A DNA stretch of 64,000 nt from Nostoc sp. UHCC 0302. Its GTDB lineage: Bacteria > Cyanobacteriota > Cyanobacteriia > Cyanobacteriales > Nostocaceae. Position numbers and translations under genes: made by a program. The DNA is taken from positions 62,001 through 126,000 of the forward strand of contig NZ_CP151102.1 in the NCBI RefSeq assembly GCF_038096175.1. The letters are read 5' to 3'. The notes beneath the pieces were generated by a model that saw only the letters and a list, made by a program, of their open reading frames with translations, was not told the origin of the DNA and did no database searches. Below are positions 41,697-51,058 of this stretch, piece by piece; the first letter of the stretch is position 1; the number at the start of each line of letters is the position of its first letter.

Positions 41697-42548
41697 ATGC
41701 CAACAAATATAGAATGGACAGACCAAACTGATAATATCATTCGTGTAAAGACTGGCGGTTGGTGGTGTCAAAAAGTCTCAGAGGGTTGCAGAAATTGCTA
41801 TAGCGAGAAGTTGAATCAAAATTCTTTCTTTGGCGGAAACAAGCAACCCTACTCTAGACAACCACCAGAGCTAATATTAGATACAGAAGCTATCCGTAAA
41901 TGGGGATTTCAGAGAAAATCTAGAAAGCATTTTGTTTCTTCAATGACTGATGTTTTTGGTGAGTGGGTTCCACGCTTTTGGCAACATGAAATGCTCGATG
42001 GGATGTTCGTTGCACCAAAGCAAACATTCCAAATCCTCACCAAGCGCCCAGAAATTATGCTGTCCTCTATAAACGAATGGCTCTCCTGTCACGGATTAGA
42101 TAAATTACCTGCAAATATTTGGGTTGGTACATCAGTAGAGAATCAACAGACAGCCGACAAACGTATTCCTCTACTATTACAAATACCAGCAGTAGTCCGA
42201 TTTTTATCTTGTGAGCCGTTACTTGAAGAAATTGACTTTATACAAGCAGGTGTTTTCCAAAGATTAATTAGTGATGATTATCAACGGGAATTAGTCAATG
42301 AAGATGTTCAATGGCTCATTCTTGGTGGTGAGTCTGGCCCAAACTCAAGACCATGCCACATCGAATGGATTGATTTAATTGTCCAACAATGCCAACAATC
42401 GAAAACACCCGTATTTGTGAAGCAGTTGGGTGCTAATGCTCACCTTGGGGGACAGCGATTTAAAACCTGTGATCACAAGGGGGGAGAAATTGAGGAGTTT
42501 CCCAAACATCTGCGGTTGCAAGAATTATCTCTATCTATGTGTGACTAA
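41697..42548 (+). CDS. DUF5131 / phage Gp37-Gp68 family protein (Fe-S, radical-SAM-like)
   Basis: 283 residues. MPTNIEWTDQTDNIIRVKTG then CQKVSEGCRNCYSEKL shows the C-x(6)-C-x2-C cluster typical of this phage-associated family. LGGESGPNSRPCHIEWI and VFVKQLGA near the end are further family blocks. The family is thought to bind an iron-sulfur cluster and act on nucleic acids, but its reaction is unknown. It is divergent from the Rpn gene and followed by a GC-rich hairpin. Confidence 0.85.
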   Translation: MPTNIEWTDQTDNIIRVKTGGWWCQKVSEGCRNCYSEKLNQNSFFGGNKQPYSRQPPELILDTEAIRKWGFQRKSRKHFVSSMTDVFGEWVPRFWQHEMLDGMFVAPKQTFQILTKRPEIMLSSINEWLSCHGLDKLPANIWVGTSVENQQTADKRIPLLLQIPAVVRFLSCEPLLEEIDFIQAGVFQRLISDDYQRELVNEDVQWLILGGESGPNSRPCHIEWIDLIVQQCQQSKTPVFVKQLGANAHLGGQRFKTCDHKGGEIEEFPKHLRLQELSLSMCD

Positions 42549-42555
42549 AGTAAAA

Positions 42556-42578
42556 CCCCCGCAAGGGCAATGCGGGGG
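42556..42578 (+). terminator. GC-rich hairpin after the DUF5131 gene
   Basis: CCCCCGC (42556-42562) and GCGGGGG (42572-42578) form a 7-bp stem directly after the stop. There is no U-run, so termination is only probable. Confidence 0.55.
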
Positions 42579-42659
42579 ATAAGGAACCACAAAACTTTAG
42601 AAACTGGAGATTGTTAACTATGAGTCTAGCAGAAAACCTGATCCTTGAGGTATAGAAAT

Positions 42660-42794
42660 ATGAATTGGCTCTGTGACCAAAACAGTTTTCTATCTTGGGA
42701 ATCGCGTTCTAGGGACACGATAGAAGTCAAACGTTGTTATGTAGACGTAGCTGGTGGTGACTTAATCGCCGGAATTTTACAACAGTCAGATTAA
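42660..42794 (+). CDS. Possible 44-residue peptide or gene fragment
   Basis: ATG with GAGGTATAG upstream. It reads MNWLCDQNSFLSWESRSRDT and continues VKRCYVDVAGGDLIAGILQQ. It could be the start of a once longer gene, because the downstream bases 42795-42870 look like decayed coding DNA. Confidence 0.35.
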   Translation: MNWLCDQNSFLSWESRSRDTIEVKRCYVDVAGGDLIAGILQQSD

Positions 42795-42918
42795 CTAAGA
42801 GGCATTTACCAGATCATCAAGGACAGCCCCGGCTCAGAATTGATTATCGGAAAGAATGCTGCCGTTATCTCACAATTGTTGTACTAACGCATTGATTTTA
42901 TTATGCAATTGTGATGTT

Positions 42919-42940
42919 TGATAGTATAATTGTACTATCA
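42919..42940. promoter_or_regulatory. 22-bp near-perfect palindrome, probable operator
   Basis: TGATAGTA-N6-TACTATCA, 47 bp before the ribbon-helix-helix gene at 42988. A second inverted pair CACAATTG/CAATTGTG brackets 42871-42913. RHH proteins commonly bind such sites to repress themselves. Confidence 0.6.
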
Positions 42941-42987
42941 AGAGCTAAATAGACATCTTTTAACTATCTCAAATATTGGAGAGTCAG

Positions 42988-43164
42988 ATGACAGAGCGCT
43001 ACATGATTACAGTCACTTTATCAGAAAGAGCGTACGAGGAATTTCGCCAAGTTGCTGCATGGAAAAAAATTCCTCTTGGTACTTTGCTCAGACAGATTTT
43101 AGAACGGGAACACGAAAGCCTTGGTTTTGGTGAATTAGTTAAACGAGCATCACCCCTTCATTAA
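42988..43164 (+). CDS. Small ribbon-helix-helix (CopG-like) protein
   Basis: 58 residues from ATG 42988 (MTERYMITVTLSERAYEEFR). The beta strand RYMITVTLS followed by two helices (AYEEFRQVAAWKKIPLGTLL, RQILERE) is the RHH pattern. It probably regulates plasmid copy number or the adjacent replication-like gene, and its likely operator is at 42919-42940. Confidence 0.7.
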   Translation: MTERYMITVTLSERAYEEFRQVAAWKKIPLGTLLRQILEREHESLGFGELVKRASPLH

Positions 43165-43225
43165 ATTAACCAGATCAAGGAACTACCAGGGGATTTTCTG
43201 CATATTTCAATGGAGTCCTAATTGT

Positions 43226-44989
43226 ATGAATAGAGATTTCTGTAGTGCTGTCTTGACAGGACACCCGATAGTAGATGCTGTTGCTCACATCAAATTCGAG
43301 GGCGACATCACCCCAAAAAGCTGGTACAAGCATATTTGTTATCAAACTAAGTCTGGTGAGAAAAAGGCAGATCGGTTAGCGATTGATATTTTGGCTGACA
43401 TTGTTTACTGGTATCGTCCATATCTACAAAGAGATGAGTTGACAGGTGAAGAAATCGGCTGGAAGAAAAAGTTCAAAGAAGATTTATTGCGCCGTAGTCC
43501 CGACGCTTTTGCCGAATCACTCAATGCTTCACCACGATGTATCCGCGAATCAATGCACCTGTTAGAAAGAATGGGCTTGATCAAAGTCATTCTCCAACCA
43601 GTGCAAACCAATTACGGAGTCCTCCCCAATGTCATGCACATCGACATTTGTCCAGAAGCTCTAGCTGCAATTACTTATCGCACTGTATCCAACCAAAACG
43701 CTCAAACCCTTGAAAAGTCCTTGTTGACGAAATGGGTAACTCCAGATTACGAAACGCGTAACAAGGAGTTACGAAATCGTCAACAAGCAGCTACGAAATC
43801 AGTAACAACCGATTACGAAACGAGTAACTTATCTATATATAGAGATTTCATAGAGATTTCTCAAGAGACTTCTTCTCTCTCCCTAAATCCCTCTCTCATA
43901 CCGAATAACCTAAAACTTGAGCAAGAGAGAGAAGAAAAAAAAGCGGAATTTGGATTTCAAATTCTACAAGAAGAATCTAATTCAAGTTTCTCTGCTCCGT
44001 TGTCAAAAAAATCCGAGACTATGCAAGTTGCAATTCAGCCTCTGGTAAAGGCAAATGTTCCGCCGCCGCCGCCCGACCCATTTTTTAACAATCGCCGCAC
44101 CAACCCCAAGGATATTGCCTGGGATTGGCTACCTTCGGGGCCGTGGCGAAACCAAGACGGCAAGCTTGACAACGAATTCCAAACCGCCCTTGCTACCCGC
44201 TGGATGAAAGAATATGGCAGCGATCTGCACGCCAATAAAGCCAAAGTACTCAAACACTTTCGCAATGACGTGACTAACCTGCCAATTGAATGGGAATGGT
44301 ATCAATCCACTTTCATTCATCGCGTGGTTAATATCCAGACACGTCGCAGTAACGGCATGGATACCACCCATTCGGAACAACAAATAGCAAAACAGGCGCG
44401 TGCAGTTGCCTGCTTGCCCGAACAAATGCGAGTTACCCAACCTCAGACTTCCAGTGAAGTTGTTGAACTTGTTGCCAGTTATGCTCTGCCGTTCTTAAGC
44501 ACAGATACTCCCACTCTAGAACAAAGTCCTTCTTCACTTTCTCCAAAACCGAACCTAACACCAATCACGCCTGATTCCCCTCGTATTGAGCCACCAAAGG
44601 ATGAATTTGGTTGTATTAATCCTCAAGCTTATTCAACTATAATCAAGCCCGAAGAAAGTCAATTTTGGGCGAACTTTACACCTAACGTTGTACCAATTGC
44701 GAAAAAACTGCCTGTCTCTAATCAGGAGATAGAAACTGCAAAAGCCGTGGTTGAAGCATTAAAAGCCAAAAAAGCACAGCAACCAAAAAAGCTCACGCCC
44801 CTGGTTCAAATAGTTCAATCTGCCATCCCAGATGACGAAGCCATCCTTCAAGACATGAGAAAGTATCTCCACTTTGGTAGCGATGTCCTCCGGCAAAAAG
44901 CAATTGATTGGGCATCTGACCCGATTAATCAATGTCAGCTAGTTAAAAAAAATGGACAGATTATTGATATCAAATGGGTGGATTTTTAA
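43226..44989 (+). CDS. Large plasmid protein with N-terminal winged helix, likely replication factor
   Basis: 587 residues. The N-terminal ~150 (ADILADIVYWYRPYLQRDEL, GWKKKFKEDLLRRSPDAFAE, RCIRESMHLLERMGLIKVIL) read as a winged-helix replication-initiator or phage-O-like domain. A long low-complexity linker (~160-300) is followed by a conserved block DIAWDWLPSGPWRNQDGKLD ... VTNLPIEWEWYQSTFIHRVV, a second linker and a compact C-terminal domain (EAILQDMRKYLHFGSDVLRQ ... IIDIKWVDF). A role in replication is inferred from the fold style and from the RHH gene just upstream. The layout matches the smaller protein at 4953. Confidence 0.65.
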   Translation: MNRDFCSAVLTGHPIVDAVAHIKFEGDITPKSWYKHICYQTKSGEKKADRLAIDILADIVYWYRPYLQRDELTGEEIGWKKKFKEDLLRRSPDAFAESLNASPRCIRESMHLLERMGLIKVILQPVQTNYGVLPNVMHIDICPEALAAITYRTVSNQNAQTLEKSLLTKWVTPDYETRNKELRNRQQAATKSVTTDYETSNLSIYRDFIEISQETSSLSLNPSLIPNNLKLEQEREEKKAEFGFQILQEESNSSFSAPLSKKSETMQVAIQPLVKANVPPPPPDPFFNNRRTNPKDIAWDWLPSGPWRNQDGKLDNEFQTALATRWMKEYGSDLHANKAKVLKHFRNDVTNLPIEWEWYQSTFIHRVVNIQTRRSNGMDTTHSEQQIAKQARAVACLPEQMRVTQPQTSSEVVELVASYALPFLSTDTPTLEQSPSSLSPKPNLTPITPDSPRIEPPKDEFGCINPQAYSTIIKPEESQFWANFTPNVVPIAKKLPVSNQEIETAKAVVEALKAKKAQQPKKLTPLVQIVQSAIPDDEAILQDMRKYLHFGSDVLRQKAIDWASDPINQCQLVKKNGQIIDIKWVDF

Positions 44990-45042
44990 AAGGAATGCGA
45001 TCACTCCAGTTCAACAACTACTGAATTTTTGGAGGGTAGTAC

Positions 45043-45342
45043 ATGAAAGCGATATCCGTCCGTCAACCTTGGGCATGGGGAATCATTTACTCCACCAAGG
45101 ATATAGAGAATCGTGGCTGGCCCATCAACTACCGAGGCGATATTCTAATCCATGCTGCGAAAAAGTGTACCAAGAAGGAATATGAAATCGCCTCCATCTT
45201 TTGTCAAAGCATGGGCGTGTCTATACCAGAACTTCATAGTCTCCGTCGTGGTCAAGTCATCGGTATCGTCACAATAGTTGACTGTCGGTTCTCACAGGTT
45301 GTGTCAGGTTGGGGTATACCTGGGCAGTACCATTGGCAGCTA
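45043..45342 (+). pseudogene. ASCH-domain protein truncated by an IS630 element
   Basis: MKAISVRQPWAWGIIYSTKD, IENRGWPINYRGDILIHAAK and GQVIGIVTIVDC are the RNA-binding ASCH core. The frame enters the insertion sequence after GQYHWQL. Unlike the other interrupted genes, the far flank does not supply the expected C-terminus (only DFQAYILL then stop), so the end has been lost or the insertion was followed by a deletion. Confidence 0.8.
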
Positions 45343-45665
45343 GTAGTCTGCCAAGGTAACTTTGCTAAGTAAAACCTCTAATTGGTAAAATAGCCAAAAA
45401 CGGGGTGTAACATGGCCAAAAAGTACATTGTTGACTTAAATAAAGATGAAGTTTCTCAACTGCAATCGATAATTAAAAAAGGTAAGCACAAAGCAAGAAC
45501 CATAACCCGTGCAAACATTCTTCTGATGGCTTCGGAAGGAGAAACGGATCAAGCGATGCCCAAAGGGCAACGGCAAAGCCGAACGCTGGTACAGTTAGAG
45601 CGCACGTTGCGACAGTGCAACGAATACGAGAAAAATTTGTCATTGGGGGGTTAGATTTTGCTTTA

Positions 45666-45764
45666 GAGCTTGTCACGAAACAACCTTGCTTTTTTAAAGT
45701 GAGAAATGCTTTCATAGCAAGCTTTTCAGATAGCAGATTGTAAAAGTTGTTTCTTGACAGGCTC
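45666..45764. mobile_element. 99-bp MITE inside the IS630 transposase
   Basis: Inverted ends GAGCTTGTCACGAAACAAC and (reversed) GAGCCTGTCAAGAAACAAC, flanked by the 3-bp duplication TTA (45663-45665, 45765-45767). The uninterrupted sequence is visible in copy 2 at 47790, which proves insertion. Confidence 0.88.
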
Positions 45765-46454
45765 TTAAAGGATGAAGCTCATCCACCAAAACCTAAAAAG
45801 TTAGACGAAAAGCAAGAAGCATTCTTAATTGCGACTGCTTGTTCTAATCCACCAGAAGGAAGAGTGCGTTGGACAATGCAATTATTAGCCGATCACTTGG
45901 TAAATGTTGGGATGGTAGATTATATTTCAGACGAAACAGTACGTCAAACTTTAAAAAAAACGAAATTAAACCGTGGTTAAAAGAACAGTGGTGTATTCCC
46001 GAAGTAAACGCAGAATTTGTGTGCCGAATGGAAGATGTATTGGATTTATATAATGAGCCATACAATCCGAAAAACCTGTACTCTGCTTGGATGAACGCCC
46101 ATATCAATTAGTAGAAGAAGTAAGACTTCCTTTGCCACCAGAACCAGAACAGCCCGAACGTTATGATTATGAATATAAACGTAACGGGGTAGTCAATTTA
46201 TTTGCCCTCTTTGAACCTTTAGCTGGATGGAGGCATATTGAAGTTACGCAACGTCGTACACTCATTTGACTTTGCTAAACAACTGAAAGAGATAGTAGAT
46301 GTTTATTACCGCGATGCTGAGGTAATTCGCTTAGTAGTTGATAATCTGAATATTCATACTCCAAGTACATTATATGAAGCTTTCACGCCACAAGAAGCAC
46401 GCCGAATTATTCAAAAATTGGAGTTTCACTATACTCCTAAACACGCTTCTTGGT

Positions 46455-46536
46455 GAGCCAGTGCGTTGGGCGGGTTCCCCGACTTGTTCGCACAGCGTCT
46501 CCGACAGGAGAAGCAACTGGCGAACCCGAAGGGTTG
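46455..46536. repeat. Palindromic insert in IS630 copy 1
   Basis: GCCAGTGCGTTGGGCGGGTT ... GCAACTGGCGAACCCGAAGG lies between the codons for HASW and LNQVE. Copy 2 has a shorter version (50328-50383), so the insert predates the duplication of the element; the extra ~30 bp here (GTCTCCGACAGGAGAAG) were gained or lost later. Confidence 0.75.
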
Positions 46537-46773
46537 AATCAGGTGGAAATTGAATTATCCGTTTTATCTCGTCAATGTTTAGAACGACGTATTCCTGATA
46601 CAGAAACATTAACTTCTGAAATCACTGCTTGGGAATCACAACTTAATCAACAACAAACAAGTGTCCATTGGAGCTTTAAAACCAAGGATGCACGTAATAA
46701 AATGCAGCGTTTATATCCGGATTTAACCTAGCAAATTTCCCTTGGCAGACTACTAGATTTTCAAGCCTATATC

Positions 46774-47067
46774 TTATTGTGAATCTTGCTCTGAACCTTT
46801 CGGCCAATTGCAAATATTCAAGTCTACGTCAAACGCCAACCCAGATGGGCATTTCATTAGTACAAGTCCATAAGGCGCACATTGATAAAAGCTATTGGGG
46901 TCTTCAGGGTTTTGATAGAGATTATCAACGTCTTCAGGTTCGCATGGATAATCAGGAACTGTAGGAACAGTAGATACTGTTTCAGCATTGGCGATACTTA
47001 TACTACTTGTCATCAGCCCTATACTTAGGACGATTGTGAGAAAAACACGAATGAGTAGCTTTTTCAT
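46774..47067 (-). CDS. Secreted protein with peritrophin-type chitin-binding domain (CBM14-like)
   Basis: 97 residues. Signal peptide KKLLIRVFLTIVLSIGLMTS...ANA, then residues ~40-90: YPCEPEDVDNLYQNPEDPNS, FYQCAPYGLVLMKCPSGLAF, DVDLNICNWP. The C-x(n)-FYxC-x(n)-CPxGLxFD-x(n)-CxWP pattern is that of ChtBD2/CBM14, found mainly in animal chitin-binding proteins. Four of the usual six cysteines are present. It is exported and may bind chitin or similar polymers. A three-unit variant of the TTAACTGTC element lies 68 bp before its start. Confidence 0.8.
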   Translation of the reverse strand: MKKLLIRVFLTIVLSIGLMTSSISIANAETVSTVPTVPDYPCEPEDVDNLYQNPEDPNSFYQCAPYGLVLMKCPSGLAFDVDLNICNWPKGSEQDSQ

Positions 47068-47134
47068 TAAATCTAATTTCCAATAATTCTTTGGACTAAA
47101 ACTTCAGTATTGTCCTGTGTTGGAAATAAAAAAG

Positions 47135-47165
47135 CAAGGACTGTTAAGACACTTAAGAAACTTAA
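47135..47165 (-). promoter_or_regulatory. TTAACTGTC-type tandem element, site 6 (upstream of chitin-binding gene)
   Basis: Read on the minus strand: TTAAGTTTC, TTAAGTGTC, TTAACAGTC, then CTTG. Period 9 bp and the terminal CTTG are the same as at the other sites; two or three bases per unit differ. An additional TTAAG word lies 11 bp upstream. It ends 68 bp before the ATG at 47067. Confidence 0.6.
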
Positions 47166-47817
47166 GAAATACTTAATAATTTTTTTAGGTTTAGAGAAGG
47201 CTGTATGCCTTTTTAGTGTTTATGGTTATTTTGCACACCTACCTATTCGCACCTCATCACCAATGCAAAAACGCCACAGCTAGCCATAAGAAGCGCTACC
47301 TGCTACAAATGGAATTATGGGGAATGTGTGGTTAATCTGCTTGTGTAGGCATATTTTATCTATCGTCACCACTACCTAGCTGAGTACCATTTTGGATTCT
47401 TTTATGCAGTTTGTTAATATTCACAATGAGAATATCTTCAAAATCAATATCGAATTCTTTCGCAAGCAGTACCAACTGTGCCACAACGTCTCCTAGTAGT
47501 CTACCAAGGCAAATTTGCTAGGTAATACCCCTATTTGATAAACTATTCAAAAAGGGGGTTGAGCATGGCAAAAAAATATATTGTAGATTTAAGCGAAGAT
47601 GAAGCTTTACAACTGCAATCAATCATCAAAAAAGGAAAGCACAAAGCAAGAACTATCACCCGTGCAAACATTCTTTTGATGGCGGCGGAAGGAGAAACGG
47701 ACACGGCGATCGCTGCTACAGTGCGAGTTCATGTTGCTACGGTGGAAAGAACAAGAGAAAAATTTGTAATTGGCGGATTAGATTTTGCTTTAAAAGATGG
47801 GGAATATCCACCAAAAC

Positions 47818-49656
47818 CCCTAGCTATCTAATTGGTATTTCAGGGCTTGAGACTCAAGCACAGTCAGAAGTTCCGTATGTTGATCGACTAAAGCTTGTAT
47901 TGTGGTAACTGGATGACGATGAAGGCGATGTTTTTGTTGACGGGGTGCTTCATCCATTGCTAATCTGCGACGTTGAGTGTTGTATTCCGCTACAGGCACT
48001 TCCCGAATTTGTGTCAGCAACATTTGTTCACTTTCGGCGAAGAAAAGAACTTGATATTGCCCAAAATCACGTAATTCGGCAGTTGATTTGCGCCCACTAA
48101 TTCGCCGTTGATTGCGACGCAAAAGGCTAAACATAGCTTCCATTTTCAAGTTATCTGGCGGTAAGCCAGGAATGTCATAGCAGTGCAATAAATCAGTACC
48201 GTATTTATGCCATAGTTTTTGTAGCTTTTTCTTCAAGGCAAACTGTGCGGGATTTTGTTGAGGGTCGGGCTGAAATTGCTGTAATAACTCTTCCATTTCG
48301 CGCCGAACTTGAAAACTTGTTAAAGGTAATTTTACAGTTTGTGTAACATCGGTCGCGCAATCAATGCGTGGACTGGTTTGTTCAGGATAGTGCAAACATT
48401 CTGCAATTCGTTGCAACCAATTGTGTGTTTCTTCTAAGTCGGAGGCTAATGAACGATTGCTACTTAAGGCTTGGTCAATCCATACTGACAAGAGAGACAA
48501 ATAATCTGTATCAAGTTCTCGACATGGTAAACTACGTAGTATCTGTCCAATAGTTTCTAATTGCTGGTAGCCGCTTAAACCGCCCCAGCGAAAAGGTTTG
48601 CGACTGGTGCGATTGACACAATCCCGAACCGCAGCCCGAATCTGGGATTCGATTGCCATTAACTCTATGTCTCGTGACAAATAGGGGATTCCTGAAAAAA
48701 AGGGAGACTGTCTTGCTGCTGTTCGGAGCCTGGGTGTTGGGCTCTTTCTGAGTACTCAGGGACTTTTGGCAGATCATCTAAATCTGCTTTTAATTGCTGT
48801 CTGAGCTTTGTGTCTAATGGCAGCACCACTTCACTTAAATTACTGAGAAAGTGGGCTTGACAACGTTGATGGGGTGCATCTGGCCAACTTGAATTCATTG
48901 CCGCAATGATTGATTTTTCCCCATCTGACAATGTTGCTAGCACTTTATACGGTAACTCTTTATATGGTTGCAGCCACTCAATTAACCTTTGTGCCTGTGC
49001 CTGTGGTAACTGAATTCCACTTACTGGTGTACCGCTTAATACCTCGTACAATACATACAGTAAGGTTCCGTGGCCTTCGGGCTGTAAGGCATCTATTGCC
49101 CAAATCAAGCCACCATGATGGACTGCTGTGGCAGCTAATTTCTCCTGTGTATGTGCAATCGTTCCACCCAATAGTGCCAGAAATTGACGGTATAGCTTAC
49201 CTACATTGCTTTCGTTAATTTCAACACCACGCTGGTTTAATAAGCGCCGAATTTCTGCCAACTGTTGATGCTCATTTTCATGTTGCCAACCAATAAATGC
49301 CAGCACGTCTAGCCCATAAGTACTGTAAGGCAGACTGTATTTTAACACGCCAGTCGCGTAGTAATGTTTACCAAAATGTGTGCAACTATGATTGGTACAT
49401 TCTTTACTCTTGCCTGCCACAAATACTGCACCATCCATTGTTTGAATGGTTTTACGCATGTGTCTTGGTCTGCGTAGCGCTAATTCTGCCCCACAATGCA
49501 CGCACTCAATGAGTGAACATTCTAATACTATTCGTTTGATATTACTGAATTTTCGTTCTGGGCGATGGCGAGGCAACTTTACTATCACTAATTTTTTACT
49601 GCTGCTAGGTGCTTTCCTCAGTTTACCTGCTTTGTATACCAATTAGATAGCTAGGG
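47818..49656 (-). mobile_element. Insertion sequence with perfect 21-bp ends and 8-bp target duplication
   Basis: Both ends read inwards CCCTAGCTATCTAATTGG without mismatch over 21 bp. ACCAAAAC is duplicated at 47810-47817 and 49657-49664. The perfect ends suggest recent insertion. The 8-bp duplication fits Mutator/IS256- or IS66-like mechanisms; I cannot name the family with certainty. Confidence 0.9.
47820..49642 (-). CDS. Two-frame DDE (MULE-like) transposase with probable -1 frameshift
   Basis: Frame A starts at 49642 (VYKAGKLRKAPSSSKKLVIV). It has a zinc-finger-like CVHCGAEL...C...C region (~50-90), the catalytic core HGGLIWAIDALQPEGHGTLL (Asp), KVLATLSDGEKSIIAAMNSS (Asp) and QRCQAHFLSNLSE, and ends at 48665. 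Frame B (to 47820) continues GIPYLSRDIELMAIESQIRA ... NLKMEAMFSLLRRNQRRISG, which would supply the final Glu. Seven T on the coding strand (48695-48701) form the heptamer T-TTT-TTT, and a -1 slip there joins LPFF to SGIPYLSRD. The core resembles MULE/Mutator-type domains. Confidence 0.8.
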
Positions 49657-51058
49657 ACCAAAACCTAAAAAACTAGATGAAAAACAGGAGGCATAATTGA
49701 AAAGCAACTGCTTGTTCGAATCCACCAGAAGGAAGAGTGCGTTGGACAATGCAATTATTAGCAGATCACTTGGTAAATGTTGGGATAGTAGATTCAATTT
49801 CCGACGAAACAGTACGTCAAACTTTAAAAAAAATGAAATTAAACCCTGGTTGAAAGAACAGTGGTGTATTCCAGAAGTTAATGCAGAATTTGTACTCCGA
49901 ATGGAAGATGTGTTGGATTTATATAATGAGCCATACAATCCGAAAAAGCCTGTACTGTGCTTGGATGAGCGCCCATATCAGTTAGTAGAAGAAGTAAGAC
50001 TTCCAATACCCGCAGAACCAGGAAAATCTGAACGTTATGATTATGAATATAAACGTAACGGCGTAGTAAATTTATTTGCCCTTTTTGAACCTCTAGCTGG
50101 ATGGAGGCATATTGAAGTTACACAACGTCGTACAAAAATTGACTTTGCTAAACAATTGAAAGAGTTAGTAGATGTTCATTACCGCGATGCTGAGGTAATC
50201 CGTTTAGTAGTTGATAATCTGAATATTCATACTCCAAGTACATTATATGAGGCTTTCACACCACAAGAAGCACGTAGAATTAGTCAAAAATTAGAGTTTC
50301 ACTATACCCCTAAACACGCTTCTTGGTGAGCCAGTGCGTTGGGCGGGTTCCCCGACTTGAAGCAACTGGCGAACCCGAAGGGTTGAATCAAGTGGAAATT
50401 GAATTATCTGTTTTATCTCGTCAATGTTTAGGACGACGTATTCCTGATACAGAAACATTAACTTCTGAAATTGCTGCTTGGGAATCACAACGTAATCAAC
50501 AACAAACAAGTGTCCATTGGAGCTTTAAAACCAAGGATGCACGTCAAAAAATGCAGCGTTTATATCCAAATTTAACCTAGCAAACTTCCCTTGGCAGACT
50601 ACTAGTTCTTTAGTCAAATTTTCTTTAAAGTTTTCAGGTTTTGCATCACCTCTAAAGTGCCGTTTAATAATTCCCATTACCTCACCTACTTCTTCAGATA
50701 ATCCGGCGCTGTAAGTTGGTAATGCTTTATCAGTGCCAAATGTAGGGTAATGTTTACTGATTTTGACAATCTCATCTTGATATTCTTTTGGTGTTATTTG
50801 GCAGATTTTTGGAGAAGTCATTGAATTTATTCCTAGTTTTGATGTTTGGTGTTTCTGGTGAGATGTCGGGAATTAGTAGTATGACGACATAGGGCTTAAA
50901 CAGCCGCAGAGCAAGGGTTAAGTGCGTATTACAGGTGAAACGATATCCCCTGAAAGGACACTATCGCACAACTAGAATCTGGCTTAATTCATCCGCCATA
51001 AAATCGGTCGCAAAAAATTGTACTGTTTTTGGTTAGACGAACTGACAGACCATTTTTT

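Larger units (their letters stand above)
45412..46731 (+). pseudogene. IS630 transposase, copy 1 (multiply broken)
   Basis: Pieces in three frames: MAKKYIVDLNKDEVSQLQSI (HTH region), [54 protein letters not shown]-like DDE block, RLVVDNLNIHTPSTLYEAF, and NQVEIELSVLSRQCLERRIP. Breaks come from an SDR at about 45553-45585, a MITE at 45666, an indel near 45955, another near 46265 and a palindromic insert at 46455-46536. It cannot make a working enzyme. Confidence 0.9.
45341..46755 (+). mobile_element. IS630-family element, copy 1 (TA target), decayed
   Basis: Ends are TAGTAGTCTGCCAAGG (left) and its inverted counterpart at 46738-46755, each bounded by TA as expected for IS630. The interior is ~95% identical to copy 2 (47494-50604) but carries an SDR, a MITE and frameshifts. 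Confidence 0.9.
47566..50580 (+). pseudogene. IS630 transposase, copy 2 (interrupted and frameshifted)
   Basis: The N-terminal HTH part runs from the ATG at 47566 (MAKKYIVDLSEDEALQLQSI) to the insertion at 47817. The catalytic part resumes at 49657 ([20 protein letters not shown] ... RLVVDNLNIHTPSTLYEAF). There is a frameshift after GGAGGCATAATTG (near 49695) and a palindromic insert at 50328-50383. Not functional. Confidence 0.88.
47494..50604 (+). mobile_element. IS630-family element, copy 2, containing a second IS
   Basis: Starts TAGTAGTCTACCAAGG and ends with the inverted counterpart at 50587-50604, bounded by TA. Its transposase gene is split by the 1839-bp element at 47818-49656. Confidence 0.9.
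47356..50821 (-). pseudogene. MazG-like nucleotide pyrophosphohydrolase split by IS630 copy 2
   Basis: The N-terminal part (50821-50605) reads YQDEIVKISKHYPTFGTDKA, LSEEVGEVMGIIKRHFRGD, ENLTKEL. The C-terminal part (47493-47356) reads GDVVAQLVLLAKEFDIDFED, ILIVNINKLHKRIQNG. Joined at a single TA they give a 118-residue protein with the E-E-x-x-E ... E-x-x-D metal motif (EEVGE and ELGD) intact across the junction. Such proteins hydrolyse non-canonical or alarmone nucleotides and are often plasmid- or phage-borne. Confidence 0.9.

Noticed and set aside
45412-46731. Several separate small genes between 45.4 and 46.7 kb
   Set aside because: They are frames of one broken IS630 transposase, as comparison with copy 2 shows.
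47820-49642. Two independent genes on the minus strand
   Set aside because: They meet at a slippery heptamer inside one insertion sequence with clear ends, so they are treated as one frameshifted transposase.
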